This document shows, piece after piece, positions 54,533 through 63,859 of a stretch of DNA of 64,000 nucleotides. A model generated the notes under the pieces. That model was given only the letters and a program-made list of their open reading frames with translations. It searched no databases and was not told the DNA's origin. A program made the position numbers and the translations under genes. The stretch covers positions 186,001 to 250,000 of the forward strand of contig NZ_FBYC01000004.1 in assembly GCF_001517585.1 (NCBI RefSeq), given 5' to 3'. This stretch comes from Roseibaca calidilacus (GTDB taxonomy: Bacteria; Pseudomonadota; Alphaproteobacteria; Rhodobacterales; Rhodobacteraceae). Position 1 is the stretch's first letter, and every line of letters starts with the position of its first letter.

Positions 54533-55300
54533 CTAGTCGAACCACGCGCGTGCTGTCTGCTCGAACGCGCGCGGGTCTTCGGCATGCAGCCAGTGGCCTG
54601 CATGCGGGATCTTGGCAAATTTCGCGTTTGGAAACAGCGCCTTGATTGTAGATCGGTGCTCTGGAAGCACATAATCTGATCGCCCCCCGCTCAGAAACAA
54701 GGTGGGGCGGTCGAATTGGCCCTGAACCGTGTGGGGCCAACCGGTGATTTTGTCCATTTCCGTGTCCAGCGTGTTCAGGTTCAGCCGCCAGCGCGCCGGG
54801 CTTGCGCGCAAATCCAGTGATTGCAACAAGAACGCACGCACGTCCGGGGCGGTCACGCGCGCGGCCAAGGCGGCGTCAGCCTCTGCCCGGGTCGACAGAC
54901 CTTCCAATTCCATGTCGCGCATTGCCTGCACCAAATGGCGTTGCGAATGCGCATATGCGACCGGCGCTATATCTGCCACAAGCAGCCTGTTGACCAAATC
55001 AGGCCGCATCAGCGCTAGAACCATCGCGGCCTTGCCGCCCATGGAATGCCCCAGAACATCCATGGCTTGACCCTGCGCTACAATCACCTTGGCCAGATCA
55101 TCGGCCATGGCCGGATAGTCATGGCGGTGATCCCACGGGCTGTTTCCGTGGTTTCGCATGTCCACCGCGACCACATGGCGATCAGCGGCCATGCGCTTGG
55201 CGATCGCGCCCCAGTTCCGGGCCGATCCGAACAGGCCATGCACCACAAGCAAGGGCGGAGCCGCCCCTGCCGTGCCATGATCGACCTGCGCCAGCTTCAT
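54533..55300 (-). CDS. Alpha/beta hydrolase (YbfF-like esterase)
   Basis: This 255-residue hydrolase has PPLLVVHGLFGSARNWG (oxyanion hole), VAVDMRNHGNSP, the nucleophile elbow MDVLGHSMGGKAAMVLA, Asp in SGGRSDYV and the catalytic His in IPHAGHWLHAEDP. It likely hydrolyses short-chain esters or thioesters in the cytosol. The ATG shares a base with the glyA stop (TGATG), so it is coupled to glyA. Confidence 0.9.
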   Translation of the reverse strand: MKLAQVDHGTAGAAPPLLVVHGLFGSARNWGAIAKRMAADRHVVAVDMRNHGNSPWDHRHDYPAMADDLAKVIVAQGQAMDVLGHSMGGKAAMVLALMRPDLVNRLLVADIAPVAYAHSQRHLVQAMRDMELEGLSTRAEADAALAARVTAPDVRAFLLQSLDLRASPARWRLNLNTLDTEMDKITGWPHTVQGQFDRPTLFLSGGRSDYVLPEHRSTIKALFPNAKFAKIPHAGHWLHAEDPRAFEQTARAWFD

Positions 55301-56595
55301 CAAAGCTGTGGGTAGATCGGGAACCGGGCGCAAAGTGCGGCGACTTCGCCTTTTACGCGGGCTTCAACTTCGGCATTGCCGTCTTCGCCATTGGCGGCAA
55401 GCCCATCGACCACCGCGACAATCCAATCTGCGATCTGGCGGAACTCAGCCTCGCCAAATCCGCGGGTCGTGCCGGCGGGCGTGCCAAGACGAATGCCACT
55501 TGTGACCATCGGGCTTTCGGTGTCGAATGGGATGCCATTCTTGTTGCAGGTGATATGCGCGCGGCCGAGCGCTTTTTCGGTCGCGTTGCCCTTCACGCCC
55601 TTGGGGCGCAGGTCGACCAGTAGCAAATGCGTGTCCGTGCCGCCTGTCACAGTTGCCAGACCGCCCTTTTCCAACTGGTCGGCCATGGCTTGTGCATTGG
55701 CAATGACCTGCTTTTGGTAATCGCGGAAGCCGGGGCGCAACGCCTCGCCAAAGGCCACGGCCTTGGCGGCAATCACATGCATCAGCGGGCCGCCCTGAAT
55801 ACCGGGGAAGATGGCCGAGTTGAACTTCTTGGCCAGCGCCTCGTCATTGGTCAGGATCATGCCACCGCGCGGCCCACGCAGGGTTTTATGCGTGGTGGTC
55901 GTGGCAACATGGGCATGCGGGAAGGGGCTGGGGTACAGGCCCGCCGCAACCAGACCGGCGAAATGCGCCATGTCCACCAGCAGGTAGGCACCAACGCTAT
56001 CGGCAATGTCGCGCATCCGCGCGAAATCAATCACGCGCGGGATGGCAGACCCACCAGCAATCAGCATTTTCGGCTGATGTTCGGTTGCAAGGGCTTGGAT
56101 CTGGTCATAATCGATGGCGTAGTCGCCTTCGCGCACGCCGTATTGCACCGCGTTAAACCATTTCCCCGACTGGTTGGGCTTGGCGCCGTGGGTCAGGTGA
56201 CCACCCGCATCAAGGCTCATGCCCAGAATCGTGTCGCCCGGTTGCAAGAGTGCGGTGAACACACCTTGGTTGGCTTGGCTGCCCGAATTGGGCTGCACAT
56301 TCGCGAATTCGCAGTCGAACAGCTTGCAGGCGCGTTCGATGGCAAGGTTTTCGGCAATATCGACGAATTGGCAGCCGCCGTAATAACGTCGGCCGGGATA
56401 GCCTTCGGCGTATTTATTGGTCAGAACCGACCCCTGCGCCTGCATCACCGCGGCGGACACAATGTTCTCAGAGGCGATCAGCTCGATTTCGTCGCGCTGG
56501 CGCCCCAACTCTTGCTGCATGGCCGCGAACAACTCGGTGTCACGGGTCTCCAGAGTTTCGGTGAAAAAACCTGTATCGCGAGTGGTGATGTCCAT
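55300..56595 (-). CDS. glyA: Serine hydroxymethyltransferase
   Basis: This 431-residue PLP enzyme interconverts serine and glycine with one-carbon transfer to tetrahydrofolate. It has [35 protein letters not shown], the PLP Lys in [19 protein letters not shown] and [15 protein letters not shown]. The start at 56595 is set by [20 protein letters not shown]; the frame upstream is not conserved. No folate or glycine riboswitch was recognised in the 200 bases before it. Confidence 0.97.
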   Translation of the reverse strand: MDITTRDTGFFTETLETRDTELFAAMQQELGRQRDEIELIASENIVSAAVMQAQGSVLTNKYAEGYPGRRYYGGCQFVDIAENLAIERACKLFDCEFANVQPNSGSQANQGVFTALLQPGDTILGMSLDAGGHLTHGAKPNQSGKWFNAVQYGVREGDYAIDYDQIQALATEHQPKMLIAGGSAIPRVIDFARMRDIADSVGAYLLVDMAHFAGLVAAGLYPSPFPHAHVATTTTHKTLRGPRGGMILTNDEALAKKFNSAIFPGIQGGPLMHVIAAKAVAFGEALRPGFRDYQKQVIANAQAMADQLEKGGLATVTGGTDTHLLLVDLRPKGVKGNATEKALGRAHITCNKNGIPFDTESPMVTSGIRLGTPAGTTRGFGEAEFRQIADWIVAVVDGLAANGEDGNAEVEARVKGEVAALCARFPIYPQL

Positions 56596-56795
56596 TGCGG
56601 TCTCCGGCGAAGGTGTAAGATGGACTTCATCTAGAGCATGGACGGCGCTTGTGGAAGGCTTGTTTGCGCCGCATTTGGCCAAAACCGCGACGCGGCATGG
56701 TTGATGAAGCGCAAATGCGCAAGGTTGCAACCGCTTGCCAAACCCGCGCGATACAGGTCACAACACCGACATCATGCAGCCAAGGAGCGTTCATC

Positions 56796-57557
56796 ATGAC
56801 CCGCAAGATCGCGTTCGTTGCCAGCCCGGTCGCTGCCCCGCAGGCTGCGCTGGCGGAGTTGTCGGCGCGCTACGGGAATGTTCCGATTGCCAAGGCCGAT
56901 GTGATCGTTGCCTTGGGCGGGGATGGGTTCATGCTGCAAACCCTGCATGCAACGCAGCATATCGACCTTCCGGTCTATGGCATGAACCGTGGCACGGTCG
57001 GTTTTCTTCTGAATGCCTATGCGGTCGACGGGTTATACGAAAGGCTTGCTGCGGCAGAGATGGCGCCGCTGAACCCGCTCGATATGCGCGCCGAAAGGGT
57101 GGACGGAAGCGTTGTGCGGGCACTGGCAATAAACGAGGTGTCGCTGCTGCGGCAAGGGGCGCAGGCGGCAAAACTGCGCATTCTGGTGGATGGACGCGAG
57201 CGTTTGCCGGAACTGATCTGCGATGGCGCTATGCTCAGCACGCCCGCCGGGTCCACCGCCTATAACTACTCTGCACATGGGCCGATTCTGCCGGTTGGTG
57301 CAGAGGTTTTGGCATTGACACCGGTCGCGGCATTTCGTCCGCGCCGCTGGCGTGGGGCCTTGTTGCCAACATCCAGCAAGGTGCGGTTCGAAGTGGTGGA
57401 CCCCGATAAGCGACCTGTTATGGCGGATGCTGACAGCCGCTCTGTGCGCAATATTGTCTCGGTCGATATCGTGTCGCGTGCCGATATCGTCCACAAGCTG
57501 TTGTTCGACCCCGGCCATGGTCTGGAAGAACGGCTGATCCGCGAGCAGTTTTTCTAG
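56796..57557 (+). CDS. nadK: NAD kinase
   Basis: This 253-residue enzyme phosphorylates NAD to NADP. The ATP-binding GGDGF motif is in VIVALGGDGFMLQTLHATQH, then GMNRGTVGFLLNAY, INEVSLLRQ and STPAGSTAYNYSAHGPILPV. The ATG at 56796 has AAGGAG upstream. The length fits the short alphaproteobacterial form. Confidence 0.95.
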   Translation: MTRKIAFVASPVAAPQAALAELSARYGNVPIAKADVIVALGGDGFMLQTLHATQHIDLPVYGMNRGTVGFLLNAYAVDGLYERLAAAEMAPLNPLDMRAERVDGSVVRALAINEVSLLRQGAQAAKLRILVDGRERLPELICDGAMLSTPAGSTAYNYSAHGPILPVGAEVLALTPVAAFRPRRWRGALLPTSSKVRFEVVDPDKRPVMADADSRSVRNIVSVDIVSRADIVHKLLFDPGHGLEERLIREQFF

Positions 57558-57587
57558 CCAAAGCTGGGTCCGGCCACGAAAAGGGGG

Positions 57588-59711
57588 TCATTGTTCTGCC
57601 CCTGTCGATGTGCCGCCGATCAAATCTTGCACGCGTTTGCGCAGCTCTGCGGAGCGGTCAAGCGTCTGGCGCCCTTGCGAAAGTAGCCCCGTGCCCGGTA
57701 CGTCCTCGGTTGTGGTGGCATTTGGTTCAGCCCTTGGCCCCGGTGCCGTGTCGGGTGGCACTTGCACAGGCATTGGTGCGGGCGGGACCGGGTCTTGCGG
57801 CACCGGCCCGGCCGGACCGGGCGGTTGCGGAGTGGCGACGGACAACGCCCGGTCGCCACGCAGAACCATCGGCGTGCTGCGCGCGGGCGCGGCCTCTATT
57901 GCTGTGGCTGCGCGCGTGGGGGCAGGGTCTGGCTGGGGCGAACGCAGCATTTGCTGCGCCGCCTCGGGAAAGCCAAGCGTGTCAAGCCTGCGGCGCAACG
58001 CGCCCCGCACATCTGCGCTTAGCCCTGCCGTCGCCCATGGAGATTGTTTGAAGGTTGTGGTGACGAACTCCGTGTCGGTCGCTGTTTGCGCAAGCGTGTT
58101 GAATAGGTCGGAAAGAAGTGCAGCGCGATTTTCCGGTGCCAGATCCGTCTCTGGCGCGTTAGCGATGCGGAATGCGGCGTCGTATTGTTGCGCGCGGGCC
58201 AATAGGCGGGCTGCCACATTCGCAAACCGGCGTCCAAGGTCGCTGCGCCGTAGCGCAAATTGTCGATCCACGGCAAGCGCCAGTAGCTCGGGCGTTACGG
58301 TCAGACCGCGGTCTAGGGCGTTCTGCAGAATCAGCAGCAGATCGCTATCCGGCAGGTCCATAAGGTCAGTGCCCGATAGCGCGCCTAAGGCTTCGGGCTG
58401 CGTTAGCAGGGTTTGCGATCTGGTGCCGGACGATGCCGGGTGAACCGAGCGGTCAAGCACGGCTTGCACCAATTTGGCCGCGTCCGGGGCATCATGTTGC
58501 AGTAGCGTGTTGATGATCGTGTTGCCCAAATGATGGCGCAAATGCGCAGACAGTGCCTGCGTGGCGCGGACGATCCGGTTTTCCGCATTCGGCAAGGTCA
58601 GGCTCTGGGCTGGGTCGCCAAGAACGGCCCAAAGCATGTCGAGATCGGAGCATTCGGCATATTTCACCAAGATGTCGGGCGCAGGCGGTTGGTCTAGGTC
58701 GATGACGTATGTCAGCTGTCGCAACACATCTGCGGCGGGCGCGGCGGGCAATAGGGACAGAATGCTTCGCGCCTCTGCGCCGAACCCGATTTGCAGAAAT
58801 GCGATCGCAAGCGCCGACGCCGCATCCTCATCCAGCCGGTCAAGTGGATCATAAAGCGTCTGCCAGTCTGTGCGAGGCCCGCCTTCCGGCGCCAGACCCG
58901 ACCAGTCTGCAATCTGGGCCGAGGCCGCGGAGAAGCAAAGCTGATCTGCCGCACCTTCTGGGGCATCGCGCCGGTCTTCTTGCGCAAGAATGTGGCGCGA
59001 CGTCCCTTCAGGAACCAAAACGGGGTCAGGTGGTGCGGCTGCACGAAATTCGGGCTCGGGGGTTAACAGATTGGATGCGACTGCCCCAGCAATCATGCCT
59101 CCAAGCGCCGCGGTCATCATGTTGGCGTCATTTTCGTTTGGGGGCTCGGGTTCATCCGCTCCGGCTAAAGGGGATCGGCCCGGCATAAGTTGTGCGTGTA
59201 GGACAAGGGCTGTATCTGTGGCATGGTCCACCTCGCCCTTCATCCTGCGTGCAAGGGCTATGCCCGCGCTTTGTGGTGCATTGCGTGTGCGGTCTGCAAC
59301 AGGCCGTGCCTGCGGGCGAACCGTTTGCTCGGGCGTCGCGTCTGGTTCGGGCGATTGGATGTCGAGAACAAGCTGCCCCGGCACGCCGTCGACCCTGCGT
59401 GCAGGGCAGGAACAGGCAAGTTGCAGCCTTAGACCGCCCGCGATCTGCGTGACCGAACGCAGGCGGGTTCGGGGAATGCGGTCGAAGGTTTTGGTCAGGT
59501 CCACCGCTAGCGACGGGTCCGAGAAAATTATGTCAATAGAGCGATCTGTTTCAACAAATCGCCAATCCATGCCCTCTGGAAGTGGCATTACAAGCCGCGT
59601 GAAATCTGCGTGTTCACCGGCCCGCAAGGCGATGTCCGCGCCTTGGGCAAGGCCCATTGAGGCCGTGATAAACCCGTGAAACAGCCCGATCAGGAGTGCG
59701 AGCAAGCGCAT
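57588..59711 (-). CDS. Large secreted protein of unknown function in flagellar cluster
   Basis: This 707-residue protein has a signal peptide (RLLALLIGLFHGFITASMGL, cleavage near AQG). The N-terminal ~100 residues form a beta-rich AMIN-like segment (ADIALRAGEHADFTRLVMPL, GGLRLQLACSC). A second hydrophobic stretch, MMTAALGGMIAGAVASNLL, occurs around residue 200, followed by a long helical, TPR-like region (ASALAIAFLQIGFGAEARSI) and a Pro-rich tail. It starts three bases after the motA stop, so it is co-expressed with the stator. Its role in motility is inferred from position only. Confidence 0.7.
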   Translation of the reverse strand: MRLLALLIGLFHGFITASMGLAQGADIALRAGEHADFTRLVMPLPEGMDWRFVETDRSIDIIFSDPSLAVDLTKTFDRIPRTRLRSVTQIAGGLRLQLACSCPARRVDGVPGQLVLDIQSPEPDATPEQTVRPQARPVADRTRNAPQSAGIALARRMKGEVDHATDTALVLHAQLMPGRSPLAGADEPEPPNENDANMMTAALGGMIAGAVASNLLTPEPEFRAAAPPDPVLVPEGTSRHILAQEDRRDAPEGAADQLCFSAASAQIADWSGLAPEGGPRTDWQTLYDPLDRLDEDAASALAIAFLQIGFGAEARSILSLLPAAPAADVLRQLTYVIDLDQPPAPDILVKYAECSDLDMLWAVLGDPAQSLTLPNAENRIVRATQALSAHLRHHLGNTIINTLLQHDAPDAAKLVQAVLDRSVHPASSGTRSQTLLTQPEALGALSGTDLMDLPDSDLLLILQNALDRGLTVTPELLALAVDRQFALRRSDLGRRFANVAARLLARAQQYDAAFRIANAPETDLAPENRAALLSDLFNTLAQTATDTEFVTTTFKQSPWATAGLSADVRGALRRRLDTLGFPEAAQQMLRSPQPDPAPTRAATAIEAAPARSTPMVLRGDRALSVATPQPPGPAGPVPQDPVPPAPMPVQVPPDTAPGPRAEPNATTTEDVPGTGLLSQGRQTLDRSAELRKRVQDLIGGTSTGAEQ

Positions 59712-59714
59712 GGA

Positions 59715-60584
59715 TCATGCCGCCGCTTTTTTCAGGTCTCGCATTGCATCCTCCAGCTCTGAAAACTCCGGTCTGAAATGGTGCGGTGCGTTTTGCCGAC
59801 CGACTTCGATGCAGATATTTGCAGGATGTGAATGCATGTTTGCGACCAACACTTCGCGGATCAATTGGAAAAAGTGATCGTCCTCTGCAACGATCGCGCC
59901 CATGCGCGCAGCGATCGGGCCGACAAAACCGTAAGCCAAGAATACACCTAGAAACGTGCCCGTGAGTGCCCCGCCAATCATTTTCCCAAGCACTTCGGGC
60001 GGTTCGTCGATTGCGCCCATTGTCTTGATGATGCCGAGCACAGCTGCCACGATCCCGAGTGCAGGCAAGGCATCCGCCACAACCTGAACGGCGTGGCTGG
60101 TATGCAGCGCATGTTCTCGTCTGGCTTCCAGCCGCTTGTCGAGCACGTCTTCCACCTGATGCGGATCGTCATAATTCATCGAGGCTGCGCGCATCGTGTC
60201 GCAAATCAGTGCGACGGCATCATGGTCTTTTTGAATTTTCGGATAGGCGCTGAAGATGGAGGACTGGGATGGAGACTCTATATGCTCTTCGACCGCGACG
60301 GGGTTCTGGCGTGCCAACCAGATAAGCTGGAATAGCAAGCATAGCAGGTCGCGGTAATCTGTCGCTTGCCATTTCGGCCCCTTGAACACCTTTGCGATGT
60401 CACGGCCGGTTCCCTTTATGGTTGCAAGGTCATTTCCAAGCACGAAGGCACCCAGCGCCGCGCCCCCGATCATGACCATTTCGAAGGGCAGTGCCTTCAA
60501 GATGATGGTCATTGATCCACCGGCCCCCAGATAGCCGCCAAAAACCAGACCAACGACAAGAATTATGCCAATAATAGGTAACAC
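59715..60584 (-). CDS. motA: Flagellar motor stator protein MotA
   Basis: This 289-residue protein has four membrane segments (PIIGIILVVGLVFGGYLGAG, FEMVMIGGAALGAFVLG, LPALGIVAAVLGIIKTMGAI, GALTGTFLGVFLAYGFVGPI) and a cytosolic loop that contacts FliG (QLIWLARQNPVAVEEHI). The functional Pro residues in ALPALG and VGPIA are present. The start is GTG with AGAGG six bases upstream. No motB is in the window. Confidence 0.95.
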   Translation of the reverse strand: MLPIIGIILVVGLVFGGYLGAGGSMTIILKALPFEMVMIGGAALGAFVLGNDLATIKGTGRDIAKVFKGPKWQATDYRDLLCLLFQLIWLARQNPVAVEEHIESPSQSSIFSAYPKIQKDHDAVALICDTMRAASMNYDDPHQVEDVLDKRLEARREHALHTSHAVQVVADALPALGIVAAVLGIIKTMGAIDEPPEVLGKMIGGALTGTFLGVFLAYGFVGPIAARMGAIVAEDDHFFQLIREVLVANMHSHPANICIEVGRQNAPHHFRPEFSELEDAMRDLKKAAA

Positions 60585-60689
60585 GATAACCTCTTGATAT
60601 CCTGATGGCGCCGCGCCTGATGTTGCAGTCAGTATCGCCAGCGGACCTTAAAATTCGGTTGCACCCTTGGAGGGCGCTGCACATGAAGC

Positions 60690-61262
60690 TTATTCGCGTG
60701 GTGTTTGGGCATGGCGCCCGGCAAGGACCGCACTAATGCCGTAGGCGAGGGTCGGGTCGAGTTCGGCCATCACCTCGCCCGCGAATTGCGGGTCCAGACG
60801 GGCGATGAACCCGGCCGCGAATTCGGTTTCCATTGTCGCAAATAACGCAGCGGCTTGTGGGGGTTTCATGTGTTCAAAAACCGTGGTCAGGCGTGACAGG
60901 TCGTTTTCAGCGGCGCTCTCGGTTTGGGCAAGCGTCGCGGCAAGGCGGCTTTCGGCAGCTTGCAATTCGTCAAGTTGGCGGCGCAGTTGCGCTTCAGCCG
61001 CGCGAAGGGCATCGCTGCGGTCCGCAAGTGCTTTTTCCTGTTCCAACAGGCGCGCCTCTCTGGCGCGCAAGGCGTCGAACAAAGCGCCGCCATCTGGTAT
61101 TTCGACAGCGCTTTCAGGTGGTTCGGGTGCCGTGTCTTCGGCGGCGACCGCGCTTGCTACGCCAAGGCTTAGCCGTGACAGCCCTGCTACGAACAACAAG
61201 GCGGCGACGAGGAAAAGCACCGCCCCCATTCCCGCCCCGCGAAGTTTGGTATTAACTGTCAT
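60690..61262 (-). CDS. MotE-like flagellar chaperone protein
   Basis: This 190-residue protein has an N-terminal membrane anchor (GAVLFLVAALLFVAGLSRLS), a long coiled coil (about 60-125, ALRAREARLLEQEKALADRS) and a C-terminal MgtE-N/MotE-like helical domain (KPPQAAALFATMETEFAAGF, MAELDPTLAYGISAVLAGR). MotE proteins help target and fold the periplasmic motor partner MotC in Rhizobiales; the role here is by similarity. It overlaps the upstream coiled-coil gene by four bases. Confidence 0.78.
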   Translation of the reverse strand: MTVNTKLRGAGMGAVLFLVAALLFVAGLSRLSLGVASAVAAEDTAPEPPESAVEIPDGGALFDALRAREARLLEQEKALADRSDALRAAEAQLRRQLDELQAAESRLAATLAQTESAAENDLSRLTTVFEHMKPPQAAALFATMETEFAAGFIARLDPQFAGEVMAELDPTLAYGISAVLAGRHAQTPRE

Positions 61263-61672
61263 GCGCGTGTCCCCGTTCGGGTGCGGGTCATGCGCAGGCG
61301 TTGTTCGGGTGCGCGCGCGCGGTCCAGCGGTTCGAACTCTGCCGACGCGTCGGACCAGTCGGCGCTTGGTGGGGCGGCAGTGGTCTTGCCGGCATGGGGC
61401 CGATCCGCCGCCATCAACAGCTCCAGTCGCCGTGCTGCCTGTTCGGCGGCAGTGATCTGTTCGCGCAACACCCGTTCGCGCGCGGCAGAGCCAGCCTCGG
61501 CCGCAGACAACGCTTGGGTCAACTGGTCGACCTGTTTTGACAGCAGCGCGATGGCTCGCCCCACGTCGCCGTCTAGCCGCGTGAAGGCCCGCAATCTGCG
61601 GGACAGCAACATGCAGTACGCAGCCGCCAGCAGCGCCCCCGATCCGATTGCAATATCTGCAAGAATGCCCAT
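61259..61672 (-). CDS. Membrane-anchored coiled-coil protein in flagellar operon
   Basis: This 137-residue protein has one N-terminal hydrophobic helix (ILADIAIGSGALLAAAYCML), a coiled coil (LLSKQVDQLTQALSAAEAGS, ITAAEQAARRLELLMAA) and a basic C-terminal tail (QRLRMTRTRTGTRA). AAGGAG lies eight bases upstream of the ATG. It is between fliL and motE-like, overlapping the latter (ATGA). No family assigned. Confidence 0.75.
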   Translation of the reverse strand: MGILADIAIGSGALLAAAYCMLLSRRLRAFTRLDGDVGRAIALLSKQVDQLTQALSAAEAGSAARERVLREQITAAEQAARRLELLMAADRPHAGKTTAAPPSADWSDASAEFEPLDRARAPEQRLRMTRTRTGTRA

Positions 61673-61684
61673 ATGCGCCGCTCC

Positions 61685-62179
61685 TTAGTTCAAGATGAAT
61701 TCAGTGATGAGGAAATCGTCGATCAGGTCTTCTCCTGCCACCATTTGCAAACGGCGAAGCAACTGCGCGCGCAGTCGGATCAGGGCGGTCGGATCTTCAA
61801 GGTCGCTTGGTTCAACGGCGCGCAGATAGGTGTTGATGACTGCAAGAAAGCGCGGTCTGAAAGGCTCAGCTTCGGCAAGGCGGCCATCGGCGATTTCTAT
61901 ATGGGCCGACAAGCGCAGATGCTGCGCCGCGCCCGGCGTTGCCAGTGACAAGGTCAGCTGTTCAATCGCCATATAAGAGGGTGCCGGGCGCTTCTGCGGC
62001 GTGGCGGATTGAACAGTCTGTGCTTCGTTCTCGCCAAGAATCAGCTTTGTATAGACCGCGTAGAATCCACCGCCTCCTAGCAGAAATGCCCCGACAAGGC
62101 CGATCAAAATCGGCCTTAAACCCGTCTTTTTATTTGGAGAAATTCCTTCACCCTCTGTGATCGGCGCAGTCTGTGACAT
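61685..62179 (-). CDS. fliL: Flagellar basal-body-associated protein FliL
   Basis: This protein of about 164 residues has a short cytosolic start, one membrane helix (LRPILIGLVGAFLLGGGGFY) and a periplasmic stomatin-like domain (YMAIEQLTLSLATPG, FLAVINTYLRAVEPSDLED, DLIDDFLITEFILN). FliL surrounds the stator units and supports torque. ATG 62179 with GAGGG just upstream is favoured over a GTG at 62218. It is first gene of the minus-strand flagellar operon, divergent from fliF. Confidence 0.9.
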   Translation of the reverse strand: MSQTAPITEGEGISPNKKTGLRPILIGLVGAFLLGGGGFYAVYTKLILGENEAQTVQSATPQKRPAPSYMAIEQLTLSLATPGAAQHLRLSAHIEIADGRLAEAEPFRPRFLAVINTYLRAVEPSDLEDPTALIRLRAQLLRRLQMVAGEDLIDDFLITEFILN

Positions 62180-62225
62180 AAGCCCTCGCTTCGTGTTTGA
62201 CTTTTGTTCTTTTGCCACAACTTCA

Positions 62226-62240
62226 CTAACCGAATCTTAA
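62226..62240. promoter_or_regulatory. Candidate CtrA binding site between fliL and fliF
   Basis: CTAA-CCGAATC-TTAA matches the CtrA consensus TTAA-N7-TTAA except for one base. It is placed in the 123-base divergent region of two flagellar operons, where CtrA control is common in Rhodobacterales. One-base degeneracy makes chance occurrence possible. Confidence 0.4.
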
Positions 62241-62302
62241 GTCATGCGCGCGATGTTCAGACTGTCGAACGGGCAAAAGGCCCGCAGGAAGGGAGCATCG
62301 TT

Positions 62303-63859
62303 GTGCAGCAGGTTCGGGCATTCTGGACGACACTCGACACCACGCGCCAGCTATTGCTGGCCGGGCTGGGCGCTGTCGCGGTCATCGTGACCGTGTTCAT
62401 CGCGCAACTTGGGCTGCAACCGGCAAAGGCGCTTCTGTATGCGGGGCTGGAAGAGGCCGCTGCGGGTGAGGTGATTCAGGCGCTAGAGGCGCGCAATATC
62501 GCTTATGAAGTGCGCGGCGACGCGATTTATGTGCCCTCGCCAGCGCGTGACGAGTTGCGGCTTATGCTGGCCTCTGCCGGGCTGCCAGCCAATTCGCATA
62601 CCGGCTATGAGCTGCTCGATTCCCTCACCGGGTTTGGGACGACATCGCAAATGTTCGACGCTGCTTATTGGCGCGCGAAGGAAGGGGAACTGGCGCGGAC
62701 CATCGTGGCCAGCCCACATCTGCGTCAGGCGCGTGTCCACATCTCACAGGGTGTGAACGGGGCGTTTCGCCGCGATATCGCGCCAACGGCCTCGGTGTCT
62801 GTCACATCACATGGCGGGCCACTGGCACCGGAACAGGCGCGGGCGGTGCGGTTTCTTGTGGCATCGGCCGTGCCGGGCATGACGCCGCAAGACGTCTCGA
62901 TCATTGACAGCGCGAACGGGGTGGTCATTGGCCCCGATGACAGCGGCCAGCCAGCGGCCGTGTCGGCCGACCAGGCGCGCGATTTGCGACGCAGCGTGGA
63001 GCGTTTGCTTGAAGCTCATGTTGGTCCGGGGCGTTCCGTCGTTGAAGTAAGCCTAGAGATGGTCACCGATCGAGAGACCATCACAGAACGCAGGATTGAC
63101 CCTGACACCCGCGTTGCAATCCGCTCTGAAAGCGAAGAAACCCGGATAAGCAGCACGGATTCGCGTGCGCAGGGTGTTACAGTGGCGTCGAACCTGCCCG
63201 ATGGCGATGCGGCAGAGGGCGGCGCCGCCGAGAATACCGAAACCCAGACCCGGCAAAGCACCAACTTCGAGATATCTCACACGTTGCGCGAAATAGAGCG
63301 CGCGCCGGGCGCGATCCGGCGCATGACGGTCGCTGTGCTGATTGATGGTGTGCAAGAACCGCAGCCCGATGGAACGCAGTCTTGGCGCCCGCGCAGCGCC
63401 GAGGAACTGGCCCAATTGCGCGCGCTTGTCGCGTCTGCCGTGGGCTTTGACGAAGCGCGGGGCGATGTCATCACGCTGCAATCCCTGCGTTTTGAACCAG
63501 TTGCAGCCTTGGGAACCGAAGCGCGCTCTGGCTGGTTCGCCAATCCTGCGTTGGATGCCATGACATTGCTCCGCTGGGCCTTTTTACTGGTGGTGCTTGC
63601 TGTGTTTATCTTGTTCGTGCTGCGGCCACTTTTGCGCGCCGCCCGTGCGGATACTGCATCGCAGCGGCTGGCGCTGGATGGTCCGGCGCTGCCCGAAGAC
63701 GGGTTCGAACGGTTCGAAGGGGGGGCAGCGCAGCTTCAAGCCAGTTCCGATGAAAGGGAAGACCCGATCGCCCGCTTGCGCCGCCTGATCGAAGAACGGC
63801 AGGAGGATTCGACGCAATTGCTGCGCCACTGGATGGAGGACCGAAAGGAGCCGTCATGA
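62303..63859 (+). CDS. fliF: Flagellar MS-ring protein FliF
   Basis: This 518-residue protein has two membrane helices (TRQLLLAGLGAVAVIVTVFI near the start and LLRWAFLLVVLAVFILFVLR near residue 430). Between them lie ring-building motifs including LYAGLEEAAAGEVIQALEAR, GFGTTSQMFDAAYWRAKEGE, RVHISQGVNGAF and NFEISHTLREIERAPGAIRR. A FliG-binding tail follows. The likely start is GTG 62303 with AGGAAGGGAG seven bases upstream; in-frame sequence before it is not family-like. The stop overlaps the next gene (ATGA). Confidence 0.94.
   Translation: MQQVRAFWTTLDTTRQLLLAGLGAVAVIVTVFIAQLGLQPAKALLYAGLEEAAAGEVIQALEARNIAYEVRGDAIYVPSPARDELRLMLASAGLPANSHTGYELLDSLTGFGTTSQMFDAAYWRAKEGELARTIVASPHLRQARVHISQGVNGAFRRDIAPTASVSVTSHGGPLAPEQARAVRFLVASAVPGMTPQDVSIIDSANGVVIGPDDSGQPAAVSADQARDLRRSVERLLEAHVGPGRSVVEVSLEMVTDRETITERRIDPDTRVAIRSESEETRISSTDSRAQGVTVASNLPDGDAAEGGAAENTETQTRQSTNFEISHTLREIERAPGAIRRMTVAVLIDGVQEPQPDGTQSWRPRSAEELAQLRALVASAVGFDEARGDVITLQSLRFEPVAALGTEARSGWFANPALDAMTLLRWAFLLVVLAVFILFVLRPLLRAARADTASQRLALDGPALPEDGFERFEGGAAQLQASSDEREDPIARLRRLIEERQEDSTQLLRHWMEDRKEPS

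Noticed and set aside
56596-56795. Possible riboswitch or small RNA between glyA and nadK
   Set aside because: No glycine, SAM or folate aptamer core was recognised; only a ribosome site for nadK is clear.
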